A program made the position numbers and the translations under genes. DNA of 64,000 nt, taken from positions 1,550,001 to 1,614,000 of the forward strand of contig NZ_CP009110.1 of assembly GCF_000739085.1 (NCBI RefSeq). The letters are read 5' to 3'. Shown in pieces: positions 53,113 to 63,692 of the stretch (its first letter is position 1; each line of letters opens with the position of its first letter). Below the pieces are notes generated by a model. The model ran no database searches and was not told the DNA's origin. It worked only from the letters and a program-made list of their open reading frames with translations. This DNA is from Amycolatopsis methanolica 239. GTDB lineage: Bacteria; Actinomycetota; Actinomycetes; Mycobacteriales; Pseudonocardiaceae.

Positions 53113-53634
53113 TCAGTTGAACACGTGCGTCCGCGCGGCGAGGTTCGCCAGCAGCTCGCGGCCCTTCTCGGCGGTGCGCGGCTGGCTCAGCACGTCGTAG
53201 CGGCGTGCGACCAGCTGCGTCTGCGACACGAAGTCACGCTTGCCGCGGGTGGCGCCGTAGCTGATCGCCGCGAACACCATGCTGAACGCGACACCAGCGA
53301 CCAGACCGAACAGGATCGGCAGCAGCCCGGCGCCCGGCGTGAACAGCGTCAGCAACAGGCCGACGAAGACACCGAACCAGGCACCCGACGTCGCGGCGCC
53401 GCCGAGCACGCGGCCCCAGCTGAGCTTGCCGGCGACCCGCTCGACCAGCATCGGCTCGACTCCGACGATCGTGACGTCCGCCACGGGGAAGTCGTTGTCG
53501 GCGAGGTGGTCGACCGCCCGCTGGGCCTCTTCGTAGGACTCGTAGGACCCGATCGGCCAGCCGGTCGGCAGGGTCGGGAGCTGCGGGCTCGTCCGGGCGT
53601 TGGTGAAAGCGGTCTGCGTGAATGCTTGGGTCAT
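53113..53634 (-). CDS. GSP17M/YflT-like protein with glycine-rich TM region
   Basis: A 173-residue protein. Residues 28-70 (GSYESYEEAQRAVDHLADNDFPVADVTIVG) match the general-stress-protein 17M domain. Two TM segments follow (about 80-100 and 105-128), rich in Gly, Ala and Leu. The C-terminal part is soluble. Relatives are stress-induced, but their role is not defined. ATG at 53634 with GAGGTGAGGAAG upstream. It is the only leftward gene between the terminator and asnB. Confidence 0.82.
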   Translation of the reverse strand: MTQAFTQTAFTNARTSPQLPTLPTGWPIGSYESYEEAQRAVDHLADNDFPVADVTIVGVEPMLVERVAGKLSWGRVLGGAATSGAWFGVFVGLLLTLFTPGAGLLPILFGLVAGVAFSMVFAAISYGATRGKRDFVSQTQLVARRYDVLSQPRTAEKGRELLANLAARTHVFN

Positions 53635-53711
53635 CTTCCTCACCTCTCCTGACCTGTTCAACGCTCCCGCATACCCACTTGTGCCCCATGTCCGAACCTC
53701 ACAGGGAATCC

Positions 53712-55547
53712 TCAGACTCGCAGCTCGGGCCGGTAGATGTCGAACCAGTGGTGCAGGTCGAGCAGCCGGTCCAGGCCGTGGCGTGTGAGGGACGTCATCG
53801 TGGCCGGGTCCTGGCTCACCGCGTCCGTCACCCACTCGCGGGAGGCCAGTTCGAACACCGGGTCCCCGGGCGTGGCGAGCACCTCCTTCGCCTGCTGCTG
53901 CAACGCCGCCGCGTACCCGGGGTCCTGCGTGGACGGGTACGGGCTCTTCACCCGGTCCACAACGGACTGCGGCAGCACGTGCTTGGTCGCGTGCCGCAGC
54001 AGGCTCTTTTCCCTGCCGTCGAACGTCTTCAGCGACCACGGCGTGTTGTAGACGTACTCGACGAGCCGGTGGTCGCAGAACGGCACCCGCACCTCCAGGC
54101 CCACCGCCATCGACGCGCGGTCCTTGCGGTCCAGCAGTGCCCGCACCATCCGCGTCAGGTGCAGGTGGCACACCTCGCGCATCCGGCGCTCGTCCGCGGA
54201 GACCCCGTCCAGGTGCTCGACCTGCGCCAGCGCGGTGCGGTACTGGTCCGCGATGTAACCGTCCAGGTCCAGCTTCCGCGACACGTCCGGGCGCAGCAGG
54301 TTGCCACCGTCCTGGACCCCGGTGCGGAACGCCAGCCACGGGAACGTGCCGGCGTTGCGGGCGGTGTCGTCGTGGAACCACCGGTACCCGCCGAACACCT
54401 CGTCGGCCGACTCGCCGGACAGCGCCACCGTCGACTCCGCCCGGATGGCCTTGAACAGCAGGTACAGCGAGGTGTCCATGTCGCCCAAGCCGGCCGGGAT
54501 GTCCCGTGCGGTCAGCACGGCCCGCCGCACCGCCGGATCGGTCAGTGCCGCCGGGTCGAGCACGACGTCCTGGTGCGCCGACCCGACCAGCTTCGCCACG
54601 TCCCGGATGAACGGCGAGTCCGGGGTGTCGCGCATCTCGTCGGGCTTGAAGTTTTCCTCCTGCCCCACGAAGTCGACCGAGAAGGTGCGCAGCTGCTCAC
54701 CCTCCTCACGCAGCCGCGCGGCGGCAAGGCCGGTGATCGCGCTGGAGTCCAGGCCACCGGACAGCAGCACGCAGCGCGGCACGTCGGCGACCAGCTGCCG
54801 GTGCACGATGTCGGTCATCAGCTCGCGCACGCGCGCGACCGTGGTCTCCTGGTCGTCGGTGTGCTCGCGCGCCTCCAGCTTCCAGTAGGTCCGGGTGTGC
54901 GCGCCGTCCCGATCCACCCGGACGATCGTGCCAGGCTCCACTTCGGACATCCCGAACCACAGCGACCAGCCGGGCTGCTTGGTGAAGGAGAACAGCTCCC
55001 GCAACCCGTCCGCGTCCACGATCCGCTTGGCCGCGGGGTTGGCGAGGATCGCTTTCGGCTCGGACCCGAACAGCACGCCGTCGCGCGTCGGGTAGTAGTA
55101 GAAGGGCTTGATGCCCATCCGGTCGCGGATCATCACGAGCTTCTCGTCGCGCGCGTCCCAGATGGCGAAGGCGTACATGCCGTTGAGGTGGTCGGCGACG
55201 GACTCGCCCCACTCCAGGTACCCGTGCAGCACGACTTCGGTGTCGCTGTCGGTGCGGAAGGTGTGCCCCTTGCCCTCCAGTTCGCGGCGCAGCTCGGTGA
55301 AGTTGTAGGCCTCACCGCTGTAGACCATGGCCACCTCGCCGGCCGGCGTGGTCACCGACATCGGCTGCCGTCCGCCGGGCAGGTCGATGATCGCGAGCCG
55401 GCGGTGGCCGAGGGCAGCGTGCGGGGCGAGCCATGTCCCGGAGTCGTCCGGGCCACGGCAGGCCATGGTCCCGGTCATGGCGTCGAGCACTTCGCGCCGC
55501 TGGGTGAGGTCGGTCTCGAAGGAGACCCAGCCGGTGATGCCGCACAT
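53712..55547 (-). CDS. asnB: Asparagine synthase (glutamine-hydrolysing)
   Basis: A 611-residue two-domain amidotransferase. Cys2 is the glutaminase nucleophile (MCGITGWV), so ATG at 55547 must be the start. RGPDDSG and GHRRLAIIDL are glutaminase motifs. The synthetase domain has the PP-loop LSGGLDSSAITG and SGESADEVFGGY. It makes asparagine from aspartate, glutamine and ATP. Divergent from the kdp operon. Some AsnB-like enzymes amidate cell-wall or natural-product substrates, but the layout here is ordinary AsnB. Confidence 0.94.
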   Translation of the reverse strand: MCGITGWVSFETDLTQRREVLDAMTGTMACRGPDDSGTWLAPHAALGHRRLAIIDLPGGRQPMSVTTPAGEVAMVYSGEAYNFTELRRELEGKGHTFRTDSDTEVVLHGYLEWGESVADHLNGMYAFAIWDARDEKLVMIRDRMGIKPFYYYPTRDGVLFGSEPKAILANPAAKRIVDADGLRELFSFTKQPGWSLWFGMSEVEPGTIVRVDRDGAHTRTYWKLEAREHTDDQETTVARVRELMTDIVHRQLVADVPRCVLLSGGLDSSAITGLAAARLREEGEQLRTFSVDFVGQEENFKPDEMRDTPDSPFIRDVAKLVGSAHQDVVLDPAALTDPAVRRAVLTARDIPAGLGDMDTSLYLLFKAIRAESTVALSGESADEVFGGYRWFHDDTARNAGTFPWLAFRTGVQDGGNLLRPDVSRKLDLDGYIADQYRTALAQVEHLDGVSADERRMREVCHLHLTRMVRALLDRKDRASMAVGLEVRVPFCDHRLVEYVYNTPWSLKTFDGREKSLLRHATKHVLPQSVVDRVKSPYPSTQDPGYAAALQQQAKEVLATPGDPVFELASREWVTDAVSQDPATMTSLTRHGLDRLLDLHHWFDIYRPELRV

Positions 55548-55701
55548 GCGTACTACCCTCCCGATGCTTAGCAAGTACAACTATGCGTAACACCGTGGTA
55601 ACACAACTCGCCGGTAACTGTCTGCTCGATTCGTCCGCTCTGACGGGATGGGTTTCACGCAGTGTGGCCGGTTGCACACGCACCTCAAGAACGCGTAAAT
55701 C

Positions 55702-55730
55702 CGCGCTGAAGCGGCGTCAAGGCGCCGTCA
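55702..55730 (+). promoter_or_regulatory. Phased direct repeats upstream of kdp, KdpE site candidate
   Basis: Three related half-sites follow at about 10-base spacing: GCGCTGAA, GGCGTCAA and GCGCCGTCA. OmpR-family regulators bind direct repeats at this phase. They lie about 85-110 bases before the first kdp-unit start, so KdpE binding is plausible. Confidence 0.45.
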
Positions 55731-55813
55731 TCCGGACGAGGAGACGGGACGTCCCAGCGCACGCTGTCACCGGAGCGGTCACCGATCGGGTGACCCGTGC
55801 TGGAAGGTGTGAA

Positions 55814-55897
55814 GTGGCGGATCTGCTGTACGCCGTGCTGCTGATCGCGGTGTTCGCGGTGCTGGCGCTGACGTTGCGCGGGCTGGAGAAGCTGTGA
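55814..55897 (+). CDS. 27-residue membrane microprotein heading the kdp operon
   Basis: A GTG-initiated ORF preceded by GGAAGG six bases upstream. It encodes a single hydrophobic helix (LLYAVLLIAVFAVLALTL) with a short basic C-terminus (RGLEKL). Its stop codon overlaps the kdpF start as GTGA, so it belongs to the operon and is translationally coupled. It is distinct from KdpF, which follows. Similar extra small ORFs before kdpF occur in other actinobacteria, as far as I recall. A role in stabilising the Kdp complex is a guess. Confidence 0.7.
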   Translation: MADLLYAVLLIAVFAVLALTLRGLEKL

Positions 55898-55995
55898 GCG
55901 GCGCCGGGGTGGTGGCCAATGTCGTCGGCGGGGTGCTGGCGCTGGGCCTGATCGTCTACCTGTTCATCGCGTTGACCAAGCCGGAGAGGTTCTAG
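55894..55995 (+). CDS. kdpF: K(+)-transporting ATPase small subunit KdpF
   Basis: A 33-residue single-TM peptide ending LTKPERF, the signature KdpF C-terminus. It stabilises the KdpABC complex. GTG at 55894 overlaps the upstream microprotein stop, and its TAG shares a base with the kdpA GTG. Confidence 0.9.
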   Translation: MSGAGVVANVVGGVLALGLIVYLFIALTKPERF

Positions 55996-57656
55996 TGTCC
56001 GACCTCGCCTCCGGCCTGGTCACGGTCGGCATCCTCGTCGCCGCGCTCGCCCTGGTCCACAAGCCGCTGGGCGACTACATGGCGCGCGTGTTCACCAGCG
56101 AGAAGCACCTCAAGCTGGAGCGCGGCCTGTACCGCGCGTTCCGGGTGGACCCGTCCTCCCAGCAGCGCTGGACCACCTACGCGCTGGGCGTGCTCGGGTT
56201 CTCGCTGGTGTCCATCGTCTTCCTGTACCTGCTGCAGCGCCTGCAGTCCGTCCTGCCGCTGAGCCTCGGCCGCGGCGCGGTCGACCCCGGCGTCGCATTC
56301 AACACGGCGGTCAGCTTCGTGACCAACACGAACTGGCAGTCCTACGTGCCCGAGACGACGATGGGCCACCTCGTCCAGATGGCCGGGCTGACGGTGCAGA
56401 ACTTCCTGTCCGCCGCGGTCGGCCTGTCCGTCGCGATGGCGCTGGTCCGCGGTTTCACCCGGTCCAGGACCGACCGGCTGGGCAACTTCTGGGTCGACCT
56501 GACCCGCGGCACCGTGCGGATCCTGCTGCCGTTGTCGGTCGTGTTCGCGATCGTGCTGATCGCGTTCGGGGTCACCCAGAGCCTCCGCGCCGGCGTCCCG
56601 GTCACCGGCCTGGACGGCACGCTGAGCGCCATCTCGATGGCGCCCACGGCGAGCCAGGAGGTCATCAAGGAACTCGGCACCAACGGCGGCGGCATCTTCA
56701 ACGCCAACTCCGCGCACCCGTTCGAGAACCCGAACGTCTGGACCAACCTGATCGAGATCTTCCTGATCCTGGTGATCCCGGTGTCGCTGACCCGGACCTT
56801 CGGCAGGCTCGTCGGCAACCCGAAGCAGGGGTACGTCCTGCTGTCGGTGATGGGTCTGCTGTGGACGTTCGTGCTCGCGGTGACCTGGTGGGCCGAGTCG
56901 CATCCGAACGGGCCCGCGGCGCTGCTGGCAGGCGCGAACCTGGAGGGCAAGGAGCAGCGGTTCGGCATCGGCGCGTCGACGCTGTTCGCGACCAGCACCA
57001 CCGGCACCTCGACGGGCGCGGTGAACTCGCTGCACGACAGCTACAGCGGTCTCGGCGGCGGCATGACCCTGCTGCACATGCTGTTCGGCGAGGTCTCGCC
57101 GGGCGGTGTCGGCACCGGTCTGTACGGCATCCTGGTGTTGGCGATCATCGCGATGTTCCTGGCCGGCCTGATGGTCGGCCGCACCCCGGAGTACCTGGGC
57201 AAGAAGCTCGGCAAGCGCGAGGTCACCGCCGCCGCGATCGCGATGCTGGCGATGCCCGCGGTCGTCCTGCTCGGCGCCGGCGCGGCCCTGCTCATGCCGG
57301 GCACCACGGGCGCGCTGGGCAACAGCGGGGCGCACGGACTGTCCGAAGTGCTCTACGCGTACGCCTCCACCGGCAACAACAACGGCAGCGCCTTCGCCGG
57401 CATCACGGTGACGGACGGCTGGTTCCAGTCCTCGCTGTCGGTGGCGATGCTGATCGGCCGGTTCGTGCCGATCATCGCGGTCCTGTGCCTGGCCGGTTCG
57501 CTGGCCGCGCAGAAGAAGGTGCCGGAGACCGCGGGCACCCTGCCGACGACCGGGCCGCTGTTCGGCTCCGTGCTCGCCGGAACCGTCCTGCTCGTCGCGG
57601 CGCTGACGTTCGTCCCGGCGCTCGCGCTCGGTCCCATCGCGGAGGCCATGGCATGA
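55995..57656 (+). CDS. kdpA: K(+)-transporting ATPase subunit A
   Basis: A 553-residue membrane protein with about ten TM helices, forming the K+ channel-like part of the KdpFABC pump. Selectivity-loop regions are visible, for example [32 protein letters not shown] and [14 protein letters not shown]. Length matches the family. The GTG start overlaps the kdpF stop by one base, and the stop overlaps the kdpB ATG (ATGA). Confidence 0.97.
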   Translation: MSDLASGLVTVGILVAALALVHKPLGDYMARVFTSEKHLKLERGLYRAFRVDPSSQQRWTTYALGVLGFSLVSIVFLYLLQRLQSVLPLSLGRGAVDPGVAFNTAVSFVTNTNWQSYVPETTMGHLVQMAGLTVQNFLSAAVGLSVAMALVRGFTRSRTDRLGNFWVDLTRGTVRILLPLSVVFAIVLIAFGVTQSLRAGVPVTGLDGTLSAISMAPTASQEVIKELGTNGGGIFNANSAHPFENPNVWTNLIEIFLILVIPVSLTRTFGRLVGNPKQGYVLLSVMGLLWTFVLAVTWWAESHPNGPAALLAGANLEGKEQRFGIGASTLFATSTTGTSTGAVNSLHDSYSGLGGGMTLLHMLFGEVSPGGVGTGLYGILVLAIIAMFLAGLMVGRTPEYLGKKLGKREVTAAAIAMLAMPAVVLLGAGAALLMPGTTGALGNSGAHGLSEVLYAYASTGNNNGSAFAGITVTDGWFQSSLSVAMLIGRFVPIIAVLCLAGSLAAQKKVPETAGTLPTTGPLFGSVLAGTVLLVAALTFVPALALGPIAEAMA

Positions 57657-59695
57657 CCATCACCCAGGAACGGCCCGTCGAAACGCCGGCTCGCGTCGGC
57701 GCGGGCGTGTTCAACGGACGGCAGCTGCTGACCTCGCTGCCCGACGCGCTGCGCAAACTCCACCCGCGGCACCAGGTCCGCAACCCGGTCATGTTCGTGG
57801 TGTGGGTGGGCTCGGTGCTCACCACGTTCTTCGCGGTCACCGACCCGAGCGTGTTCACGATCCTGATCGCGGTGTGGCTGTGGTTCACGGTCGTGTTCGC
57901 GAACCTGGCCGAAGCCGTCGCCGAGGGGCGCGGCAAGGCACAGGCGGAGTCGTTGCGCCGCACCAAGAAGGAGACCGTCGCGCGGCGGCTCACCCCGGAT
58001 GACGAGGAGCGCGTGGCGGGCGTCGAACTGCGGGTGGGCGACCTGGTGGTCGTCGAGGCGGGCGAGACCATCCCCGGCGACGGTGACGTGGTCGAGGGCA
58101 TCGCGACGGTCGACGAATCGGCCATCACCGGGGAGTCCGCGCCGGTGATCCGCGAATCCGGCGGCGACCGCAGCGCCGTCACCGGCGGCACCACGGTGCT
58201 GAGCGACCGGATCGTCGTCCGGATCACCACCAAGCCAGGCGAGTCCTTCGTGGACCGGATGATCGCGCTGGTGGAGGGCGCCTCGCGGCAGAAGACCCCG
58301 AATGAGGTCGCGCTGACGATCCTGTTGTCCACGCTGACGATCATCTTCTTGCTCGCGGTCGTGGCGCTGCAGCCGATGGCTGCCTACTCCGGCAGTGAGC
58401 AGTCGGTGATCGTGCTGACCGCGCTGCTGGTGTGCCTGATCCCGACGACGATCGGGGCGCTGCTGTCGGCGATCGGTATCGCCGGGATGGACCGGCTCGT
58501 GCAGCGCAACGTGCTCGCCACCTCCGGCCGCGCGGTCGAGGCCGCCGGTGACGTGTCGACGCTGCTGCTGGACAAGACCGGCACGATCACCTTCGGCAAC
58601 CGGCGGGCGACCGAGCTGATCCCGGTCGGCCCGACGGACCCGCACCAGCTGGCCGAGGCCGCCCGGCTGTCCAGCCTCGCGGACGGCACCCCGGAGGGCC
58701 GCAGCGTCGTCGAGCTGACCGAGGGCACCACGGTCCCCAGCGGCGGCGAGTTCGTCCCGTTCACCGCGCAGACCCGGATGAGCGGCGTCGACCTGCCCGG
58801 CCGTCAGGTCCGCAAGGGCGCGGCGAGCGCGGTCGGCGAGTGGGTGCGGGAGCACGGCGGCGACTTCCCGGACGAGACCGAGCGGATCGTCGACGAGATC
58901 AGCGAACAGGGCGGCACCCCGCTGGTGGTCGCCGAGCTGACTGGCGGGCGCGCGTTCGTGCGTGGCGTGATCCGGCTGTCCGACGTGGTCAAGCCGGGCA
59001 TGCGGGAACGGTTCGCCGAGCTGCGCCGGATGGGCATCAGGACGGTGATGATCACCGGGGACAACCCGCGCACGGCGAAGGCCATCGCCGAGGACGCCGG
59101 CGTCGACGACTACCTCGCCGAGGCCAAGCCCGAGGACAAGATGGCGCTCATCCACCGCGAACAGGAGGGCGGCCGCCTGGTCGCGATGACCGGCGACGGC
59201 ACCAACGACGCGCCCGCGCTGGCCACGTCCGATGTCGGGGTCGCGATGAACACCGGCACGTCGGCCGCGAAGGAGGCCGGCAACATGGTCGACCTCGACT
59301 CGGACCCGACGAAGCTGATCGAGATCGTGGAGATCGGCAAGCAGCTGCTGATCACCCGCGGCGCGCTGACGACGTTCAGCATCGCCAACGACCTCGCGAA
59401 GTACTTCGCGATCCTGCCCGCCATGTTCGTCGCGATCTTCCCGCAGCTGGCCGCGCTGAACATCCTGCATCTGGCGACCCCGCGCTCGGCGATCCTGTCC
59501 GCGGTGATCTTCAACGCGCTGATCATCGTGGTGCTGATCCCGCTCGCGCTGCGGGGCGTGCGGTACAAGCCGTCCAGCGCGTCGGCGCTGCTGCGGCGCA
59601 ACCTGCTGGTCTACGGGGTCGGCGGCATCGTGACGCCGTTCCTCGGCATCTGGCTCATCGACCTCGTCGTCCGTTTCATCCCTGGAATCGGGTAG
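57653..59695 (+). CDS. kdpB: K(+)-transporting ATPase subunit B
   Basis: A 680-residue P-type ATPase that energises K+ uptake. The phosphorylated Asp is D307 in [24 protein letters not shown] is the TGES-type actuator loop, and [13 protein letters not shown] is the hinge motif. [14 protein letters not shown] is among the TM segments. ATG at 57653 follows GGAGG and overlaps the kdpA stop codon. Confidence 0.97.
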   Translation: MTITQERPVETPARVGAGVFNGRQLLTSLPDALRKLHPRHQVRNPVMFVVWVGSVLTTFFAVTDPSVFTILIAVWLWFTVVFANLAEAVAEGRGKAQAESLRRTKKETVARRLTPDDEERVAGVELRVGDLVVVEAGETIPGDGDVVEGIATVDESAITGESAPVIRESGGDRSAVTGGTTVLSDRIVVRITTKPGESFVDRMIALVEGASRQKTPNEVALTILLSTLTIIFLLAVVALQPMAAYSGSEQSVIVLTALLVCLIPTTIGALLSAIGIAGMDRLVQRNVLATSGRAVEAAGDVSTLLLDKTGTITFGNRRATELIPVGPTDPHQLAEAARLSSLADGTPEGRSVVELTEGTTVPSGGEFVPFTAQTRMSGVDLPGRQVRKGAASAVGEWVREHGGDFPDETERIVDEISEQGGTPLVVAELTGGRAFVRGVIRLSDVVKPGMRERFAELRRMGIRTVMITGDNPRTAKAIAEDAGVDDYLAEAKPEDKMALIHREQEGGRLVAMTGDGTNDAPALATSDVGVAMNTGTSAAKEAGNMVDLDSDPTKLIEIVEIGKQLLITRGALTTFSIANDLAKYFAILPAMFVAIFPQLAALNILHLATPRSAILSAVIFNALIIVVLIPLALRGVRYKPSSASALLRRNLLVYGVGGIVTPFLGIWLIDLVVRFIPGIG

Positions 59696-59697
59696 TC

Positions 59698-60285
59698 ATG
59701 ATCAAGAATCTGGTGAAGCAGACCGGCGCCGGCCTGCGGGTGCTGCTGGTGTTCACGGTGCTGCTCGGGGTGGTCTACCCGCTCGGCGTGTGGGCGGTGT
59801 CCCGGATCCCGGGGCTGCACGACAACGCCGAGGGGGCGCTGGTGACGGCGAACGGGCAGGTCGTGGGCTCGTCGCTGATCGGGATCGACCCGGTCCCGGC
59901 CGATCCGGCGCGCGACCCGTACTTCCACACCCGGCCGTCCGCCACCGGCGACCCGTCGGTGTCCGGCGGGTCGAACAAGGGCGGGTTCAACCCCGACCTG
60001 GTCGCCGCCGTCGAGGAGCGCAAAGCGGCCATCGCGCAGCGCGAGGGCGTCTCGCCGGACGCGGTGCCCACGGACGCGGTCACGGCCTCGGGGTCGGGTC
60101 TCGACCCGACCATCAGCGTCGCCTACGCCGACCTGCAGGTGCCGCGGGTGGCGCGCAACACAGGGCTGACCGAGGACCGGGTCCGGCAGCTGGTCGAGGC
60201 GAACACGACCGGTCACGGCATCGGCGTCCCGGGGGTGAACGTGCTCGAACTCAACCTCGCCGTCCAGTCGGCAGGAGCACACTGA
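59698..60285 (+). CDS. kdpC: K(+)-transporting ATPase subunit C
   Basis: A 195-residue subunit with one N-terminal TM helix (about 14-36) and a periplasmic-side domain. PSATGDPSVSGGSNKGGFNP, ASGSGLDPTIS and VNVLELNLAV are family signatures. KdpC increases ATP affinity of KdpB. ATG two bases after kdpB. Confidence 0.96.
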   Translation: MIKNLVKQTGAGLRVLLVFTVLLGVVYPLGVWAVSRIPGLHDNAEGALVTANGQVVGSSLIGIDPVPADPARDPYFHTRPSATGDPSVSGGSNKGGFNPDLVAAVEERKAAIAQREGVSPDAVPTDAVTASGSGLDPTISVAYADLQVPRVARNTGLTEDRVRQLVEANTTGHGIGVPGVNVLELNLAVQSAGAH

Positions 60286-60289
60286 AAGC

Positions 60290-62836
60290 GTGGACGTGGA
60301 GAAGGAACCGCCGCGCCGGGGCGAGCTGCGCATCTACCTCGGCGCGGCGCCCGGCGTCGGCAAGACCTACGCCATGCTGGGCGAGGCGCGGCGCCGCCTC
60401 GACCGCGGCACCGACGTGGTCGCCGGGCTGGTCGAGACCCACGGCCGGGCGAAGACAGCGGCGCTGCTGGAGGGCATCGAGGCGGTGCCGCGGCGGCGGA
60501 TGACCTACCGTGGCCGCGACTTCGAGGAGCTGGACGTGGACGCGGTGCTCGCCCGCGCCCCCGAGGTGGCCATTGTGGACGAGCTGGCGCACACCAACGT
60601 GCCCGGCTCGCGCAATGAGAAGCGCTGGCAGGACATCGAGGAGCTGCTCGCCGCGGGGATCGACGTGCTGTCGACCGTGAACGTGCAGCACCTGGAGAGC
60701 CTGAGCGACGTCGTGGAGCGCATCACCGGCGTCGCGCAGCAGGAGACCGTGCCCGACGACGTCGTGCGCCGGGCGGAGCAGGTGGAGCTGGTCGACATCA
60801 CGCCGGAGGCGTTGCGGCGGCGGCTCGCGCACGGCAACGTCTACCCGGCGGAGCGGATCGACGCCGCGCTGGGCAACTACTTCCGCACCGGCAACCTCAC
60901 CGCCCTGCGCGAGCTGGCGCTGCTGTGGGTGGCCGACCAGGTGGACGTGGCGTTGCAGCGCTACCGCGCCGAGCAGCGCATCACCGACACGTGGGAGACG
61001 CGGGAGCGGGTGGTTGTCGCGATCACCGGCGGCCGGGAGAGCGAGACGCTGATCCGGCGCGGCAGCCGCATCGCCACCAGGGCCGGGGCGGAACTGCTGG
61101 TGCTGCACGTCCTGCGCGGCGACGGCCTGTCCGCGCTCGGGCACGTCGAAACCGGCCGGTACCGCAAGCTCACCGACCAGCTGGGCGGCACGTTCCACAC
61201 CGTCGTCGGCGACGACGTGCCGACCGCGCTGCTGGACTTCGCACGCGGCGTCAACGCGACGCAGCTCGTGCTGGGCACGTCCCGGCGGTCGCGCGTCGCG
61301 CGGCTGTTCGACGAGGGCATCGGCGCGACGGTGGTGCAGCGGTCCGGGCAGATCGACGTGCACATGGTCACCCACGACGAGGCGGGCGGGCGGCTGCGGT
61401 CGTGGCTGGGCAGGCGCAGCCCGCTGGCGCCGTCGCGGCTGCTGGCCGGCTGGGTGCTGGCGTTCCTCGCGCCCGCCCTGGCCACGCTGACCGGCGTGCT
61501 GCTGCGCCGGGAGCTGGACTTCTCCACCGACGTGGTCGGCTACTTCCTCGCCACGGTGGTGGTCGCGCTGGTCGGCGGGCTGGGTCCGGCGTTGGTCGCG
61601 GCGCTGCTGTCGGCCGGGCTGCTGAACTTCTTCTTCACCGAACCGCTCTACACCCTGACCGTGCACGCGCAGAGCAACGTGATCACCCTGGTCGCGATGG
61701 TCCTGGTCGGGGTGCTGGTCGCGCTGGTCGTGGACCGGGCGGCGCGGCGGGCCACCCAGGCGGCGCAGGCGCGCACGGAGGCGGCGTTGCTGGCGTCCTA
61801 CGCGCGCACGGTGCTGACGAACGCCGAGCCGTTGCCGCGGCTGCTGGAGAAGGTGCGCGAGAACTTCGGTATGGAATGCGTGGTGCTGCTGGAAAAGCGC
61901 GACGGGAAGTGGCAGGCGGTCGAGCACGCCGGCGTCAACCCGTGCGGCAAGCCGGACGAGGCCGATGTGGACATCCCGGTCACCGCGGACGTGCACCTGA
62001 CGTTGCGGGGCCGGGCGTTGCCGGCGGCGGACCGGCGGGCGCTGGAGGCGGCGGCCGGGCAGGCGCTGCTCGCGTTGCGGCAGCAGCGGATGGCGGCGGC
62101 ACAGGCGGAGGCCGAGCGCCAGGCCGAGGCGACCCAGCTGCGCACGGCGTTGCTGTCCGCGCTGGGCCACGACCTGCGCACGCCGCTGACCTCGATCAAG
62201 GCCGCGATCGGCAGCCTGCGCGCGCAGGACATCGACCTGTCGCCGGAGGACACCGAGGAGCTGCTGGAGGCGGCGGAGGAGTCGACCGACCGGCTCGCTC
62301 GGCTGGTGAACAACCTGCTCGACTCGTCGCGGCTGGCGACCGGGGCGGTGCGGACGCACCTGCGGCCGGTCGGCTACGACGAAGTGGTGGCGCACGCGCT
62401 GTCGAATGTGGACGGTTCGGAGTCGGTGTCGGTCGAGGTGGACGAGCGGCTGCCGGCGGTTATGGCCGATCCGGGGCTGCTGGAGCGGGTGATCGCGAAC
62501 GTGCTGGACAACGCGTTGCGGCACGGCGGCGGTCCGGTGGCGGTGCGGGGTTCGGCGTACGCGGAGTGGGTCGAGCTGCGGATCGTGGATCACGGGCGCG
62601 GCTTGAAGAAGGGGATGGCGGAGGCGGCGTTCGCGCCATTTCAAAGGCTCGGGGACCGGGACGCGACGCCCGGGGTCGGGCTCGGGTTGTCCGTCGCGAA
62701 AGGATTCACCGAGGCCATGGGCGGCACGATCCGGGCGGAGGACACGCCTGGTGGAGGGCTCACGGTGGTGGTGGCGCTCAAGGCGTGCCAGGCTCCCGAC
62801 GTGGTGCCGGTGGTGCTGAAGGAGGTGGCTCCGTGA
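60290..62836 (+). CDS. kdpD: Sensor histidine kinase KdpD
   Basis: An 848-residue K+/turgor sensor. The N-terminal KdpD domain has a Walker A motif (GAAPGVGKTYAML) and VDELAHTNVPG. A universal-stress-protein-like domain follows at about 245-360. Four TM helices lie near 380-480, and a GAF-like region precedes the kinase. The phosphorylated His is H627 in LGHDLRTPLTS, with ATP-binding motifs later (NVLDNALRHGGG and GVGLGLSVAKGF). The GTG start lies 4 bases after kdpC. The stop overlaps kdpE. Confidence 0.96.
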   Translation: MDVEKEPPRRGELRIYLGAAPGVGKTYAMLGEARRRLDRGTDVVAGLVETHGRAKTAALLEGIEAVPRRRMTYRGRDFEELDVDAVLARAPEVAIVDELAHTNVPGSRNEKRWQDIEELLAAGIDVLSTVNVQHLESLSDVVERITGVAQQETVPDDVVRRAEQVELVDITPEALRRRLAHGNVYPAERIDAALGNYFRTGNLTALRELALLWVADQVDVALQRYRAEQRITDTWETRERVVVAITGGRESETLIRRGSRIATRAGAELLVLHVLRGDGLSALGHVETGRYRKLTDQLGGTFHTVVGDDVPTALLDFARGVNATQLVLGTSRRSRVARLFDEGIGATVVQRSGQIDVHMVTHDEAGGRLRSWLGRRSPLAPSRLLAGWVLAFLAPALATLTGVLLRRELDFSTDVVGYFLATVVVALVGGLGPALVAALLSAGLLNFFFTEPLYTLTVHAQSNVITLVAMVLVGVLVALVVDRAARRATQAAQARTEAALLASYARTVLTNAEPLPRLLEKVRENFGMECVVLLEKRDGKWQAVEHAGVNPCGKPDEADVDIPVTADVHLTLRGRALPAADRRALEAAAGQALLALRQQRMAAAQAEAERQAEATQLRTALLSALGHDLRTPLTSIKAAIGSLRAQDIDLSPEDTEELLEAAEESTDRLARLVNNLLDSSRLATGAVRTHLRPVGYDEVVAHALSNVDGSESVSVEVDERLPAVMADPGLLERVIANVLDNALRHGGGPVAVRGSAYAEWVELRIVDHGRGLKKGMAEAAFAPFQRLGDRDATPGVGLGLSVAKGFTEAMGGTIRAEDTPGGGLTVVVALKACQAPDVVPVVLKEVAP

Positions 62837-63525
62837 CCGAGCAGACCGGCACGGTGCTGGTGGTCGACGACGAGCCGCAGATCGTGCGCGCGCTGCGGAT
62901 CAACCTGACCGCGCGCGGGTACAAGGTGGTGACCGCGCACGACGGGGCCGCGGCGCTGCGGGCCGTGGCCGAGACGAAACCGGACGTCGTGGTGCTGGAC
63001 CTGGGGTTGCCGGACATCGACGGCACGGACGTGATCACCGGGCTGCGCGGGTGGACCACGGTGCCGATCATCGTGTTGTCCGCGCGCGGCGAGTCGCCCG
63101 ACAAGGTCAAGGCGCTTGACCTGGGCGCGGATGATTACGTGACGAAGCCGTTCGGGATGGACGAGCTGCTCGCCAGGCTGCGCGCGGCCGTGCGGCGCTC
63201 CACGGTGCCGTCCGCGGAGGGCGAGGCGCTGATCGAGACCGAGTCGTTCACGCTGGACCTGCTGGCGAAGAAGGTGCACCGCGACGGGGTCGAGGTGCAC
63301 TTGACGAAGACCGAGTGGGGGGTGCTGGAGCTGTTGGTGCGCAACCGGGGCCGCTTGGTGGCGCAGAAGCAGCTGCTGCGGGAGGTGTGGGGGCCGGGGT
63401 ACGAGAACGAGTCGCACTACCTGCGGGTCTACCTGGCGCAGCTGCGGCGGAAACTGGAGCGGGAGCCGTCCCGGCCGAGGCACCTGATCACCGAGCCCGG
63501 CATGGGGTACCGCTTCGAGGCTTGA
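62833..63525 (+). CDS. kdpE: Response regulator KdpE
   Basis: A 230-residue OmpR/PhoB-type regulator. The receiver domain has phospho-acceptor D56 (VVLDLGLPD) and the conserved Lys in YVTKPFG. The C-terminal winged helix includes LTKTEWGVLELLVRNRG. Phosphorylated by KdpD, it activates the kdp operon. GTG at 62833 overlaps the kdpD stop. It is the last gene of the operon. Confidence 0.96.
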   Translation: MTEQTGTVLVVDDEPQIVRALRINLTARGYKVVTAHDGAAALRAVAETKPDVVVLDLGLPDIDGTDVITGLRGWTTVPIIVLSARGESPDKVKALDLGADDYVTKPFGMDELLARLRAAVRRSTVPSAEGEALIETESFTLDLLAKKVHRDGVEVHLTKTEWGVLELLVRNRGRLVAQKQLLREVWGPGYENESHYLRVYLAQLRRKLEREPSRPRHLITEPGMGYRFEA

Positions 63526-63692
63526 GCCCGGCCGGGCTGCGCGGTCCTGCCGCCTTGGGGTGGCCAAGTCGCCGCCCGGAGCGGTCGCCTCCGGGCGATC
63601 GGCCATGTCAACATCCGGCGACTTCCGTACCAGGGCAGAGATCCGGGCGTCGCCCGACGTGGGCGGCTTTCCCGGGCGGCAGGCTCGGAAGC

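Noticed and set aside
55548..55813. c-di-AMP (ydaO-type) riboswitch before kdp, and an in-frame extension of the 27-residue microprotein from 55583
   Set aside because: No ydaO-type conserved core was recognised. The extension lacks a ribosome site and its residues look non-coding.
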